A DNA stretch of 64,000 nucleotides, from NCBI GenBank assembly GCA_963734625.1, contig CAVTHW010000019.1, positions 123,178-187,177 of the forward strand, written 5' to 3'. The notes beneath the pieces were generated by a model. The model was not told where the DNA came from. It did no database searches and saw only the letters and a program-made list of their open reading frames with translations. Source of the DNA: CAVTHW01 sp963734625 (GTDB taxonomy: Bacteria > Acidobacteriota > Terriglobia > Bryobacterales > Bryobacteraceae). Below are positions 63,302 to 64,000 of the stretch, in pieces; position 1 is the stretch's first letter; the number at the start of each line of letters is the position of its first letter. A program made the translations under genes and the position numbers.

Positions 63302-64000
63302 TCATCCGCCGACGCTGTTCACTCCTTGCTTCTTTTTTCGCAATCCTTCGAGCAACGCGGCCGCAATCTGACTACCACGGGCGTAGGCGCTCCGGTACTC
63401 GGATTTCCGCTCGCTCCGCGACAAGCCGCGCCCGAGCCGATGGAGCCGGACAATGGACTTGCCGACCACAAACGTTCCGGCGTAGGCTACGGCAGCTTTT
63501 GGTATCAGCCCGCCGCCAAGCGGGACCTTGCCCACCAACTCTCGCGCCAACGCACGCCATCCGAACGCCCCCGCGATGATGGATCCCATCTCGGCTTTCT
63601 GCACGGCGTAACCCACCTCGCGGTCGCTCGCCGCGGCCAGAAGGAACGCCATCCGGATCTGGTTGGCTGTCAGGATCGCAGTGTCCGATGCGAATTCGCC
63701 AACCGCCCACGGTAGCTCGAGGATGGACGGCACGACGTTCGGCAGGGCGGTAGCCATGGAGAACCATGCGTTTTCCCTCGAGATCCGCCGGACAATCTGA
63801 CGGCACACTTCCTCCCGGAACGGCGGGAACAGTCGAGCCAGGGGAAGACCCAGTTCTTCGCGGTCCCGAAGGATGCGCTGCACTGTGAGGATGGGGGCGC
63901 TGAATCGAAAATCGAATACCCCTCGACGTGGGGGCAGGGCCTCATCTTGAATCTCGATGTCGAATTGCGCTGGCGCTCCAGGAATGTCGGTGTGATAGAT
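63302..64000 (-). CDS. DUF697-like membrane-domain protein, 5' end outside the window
   Basis: The frame is open to the right edge, giving at least 232 residues. The part NVVPSILELPWAVGEFASDTAILTANQIRMAFLLAAASD and IIAGAFGWRALARELVGKV with LIPKAAVAYAGTFVVGKSI resembles the DUF697 membrane domain found after Era-like GTPases (YcjF type). The C-terminus is Arg/Lys rich. The GTPase part, if any, would lie beyond 64000. Confidence 0.6.
   Translation of the reverse strand: MYHTDIPGAPAQFDIEIQDEALPPRRGVFDFRFSAPILTVQRILRDREELGLPLARLFPPFREEVCRQIVRRISRENAWFSMATALPNVVPSILELPWAVGEFASDTAILTANQIRMAFLLAAASDREVGYAVQKAEMGSIIAGAFGWRALARELVGKVPLGGGLIPKAAVAYAGTFVVGKSIVRLHRLGRGLSRSERKSEYRSAYARGSQIAAALLEGLRKKKQGVNSVGG

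Overview
The window looks like a high-GC acidobacterial chromosome, most like the Solibacter/Bryobacter group. The basis is gene content: an operon of DUF1549/DUF1553, DUF1501 and PPC-domain proteins, HTH-TolB/TPR regulators, a truncated VWFA-related acidobacterial protein, DUF2934, and a secretin fused to a cohesin domain. These are family recognitions made by eye; no database search was run.

Layout. 0.4-16.3 kb is mostly minus strand: a PLP aminotransferase with a zinc-ribbon partner, a HipA-like protein, a Lys/Ala-rich protein, a lytic transglycosylase, an EF-G paralogue, the DUF1549/DUF1501/PPC/RidA operon, a scar carrying a second ispG 3' end, and ispG. 16.3-29.4 kb is mostly plus strand housekeeping and envelope genes (HAD phosphatase, hybrid sensor, MFS exporter, Ogt, PepA, SmpB) and ends with a secretin-cohesin gene and two pseudopilins. 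29.4-48.0 kb is accessory DNA inserted at the 3' end of tRNA-Gln(UUG). The tRNA 3' end recurs at 32.32 and 47.97 kb, and a decayed copy lies at 49.78 kb. Paired TGTAC boxes sit at fixed distances from these copies, so the layout reads as two tandem integrated elements. No integrase gene was recognised in either.

The first element (about 2.9 kb) holds an AbiEi/AbiEii-type toxin-antitoxin pair with a near-consensus promoter and operator, plus a decayed McrA-like HNH endonuclease. The second (about 15.6 kb) holds four HTH-TolB/TPR regulators (one broken), two related small secreted proteins, a SnoaL-like protein, a tannase/feruloyl-esterase-like enzyme, a broken SMP-30-like propeller gene and another secreted protein. 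48-52.9 kb has an ECF sigma factor with a membrane partner, then gene fragments (CurA-like, half of tRNA-Pro, AsmA-like) between intact HugZ-like and RNase T2 genes. 53-64 kb is an envelope and osmotic-stress neighbourhood: AqpZ, PEGA, DUF481, DUF4332, DUF4126, HHH, YidB-like, GlsB-like, MscL, an M48 protease and secreted proteins.

At least nine otherwise complete genes carry a net shift of exactly one extra base. Two more genes carry several shifts, nearly all in the same direction. I read this mainly as single-base insertion errors in the assembly, and I give full-length coordinates for those genes with the shift noted.
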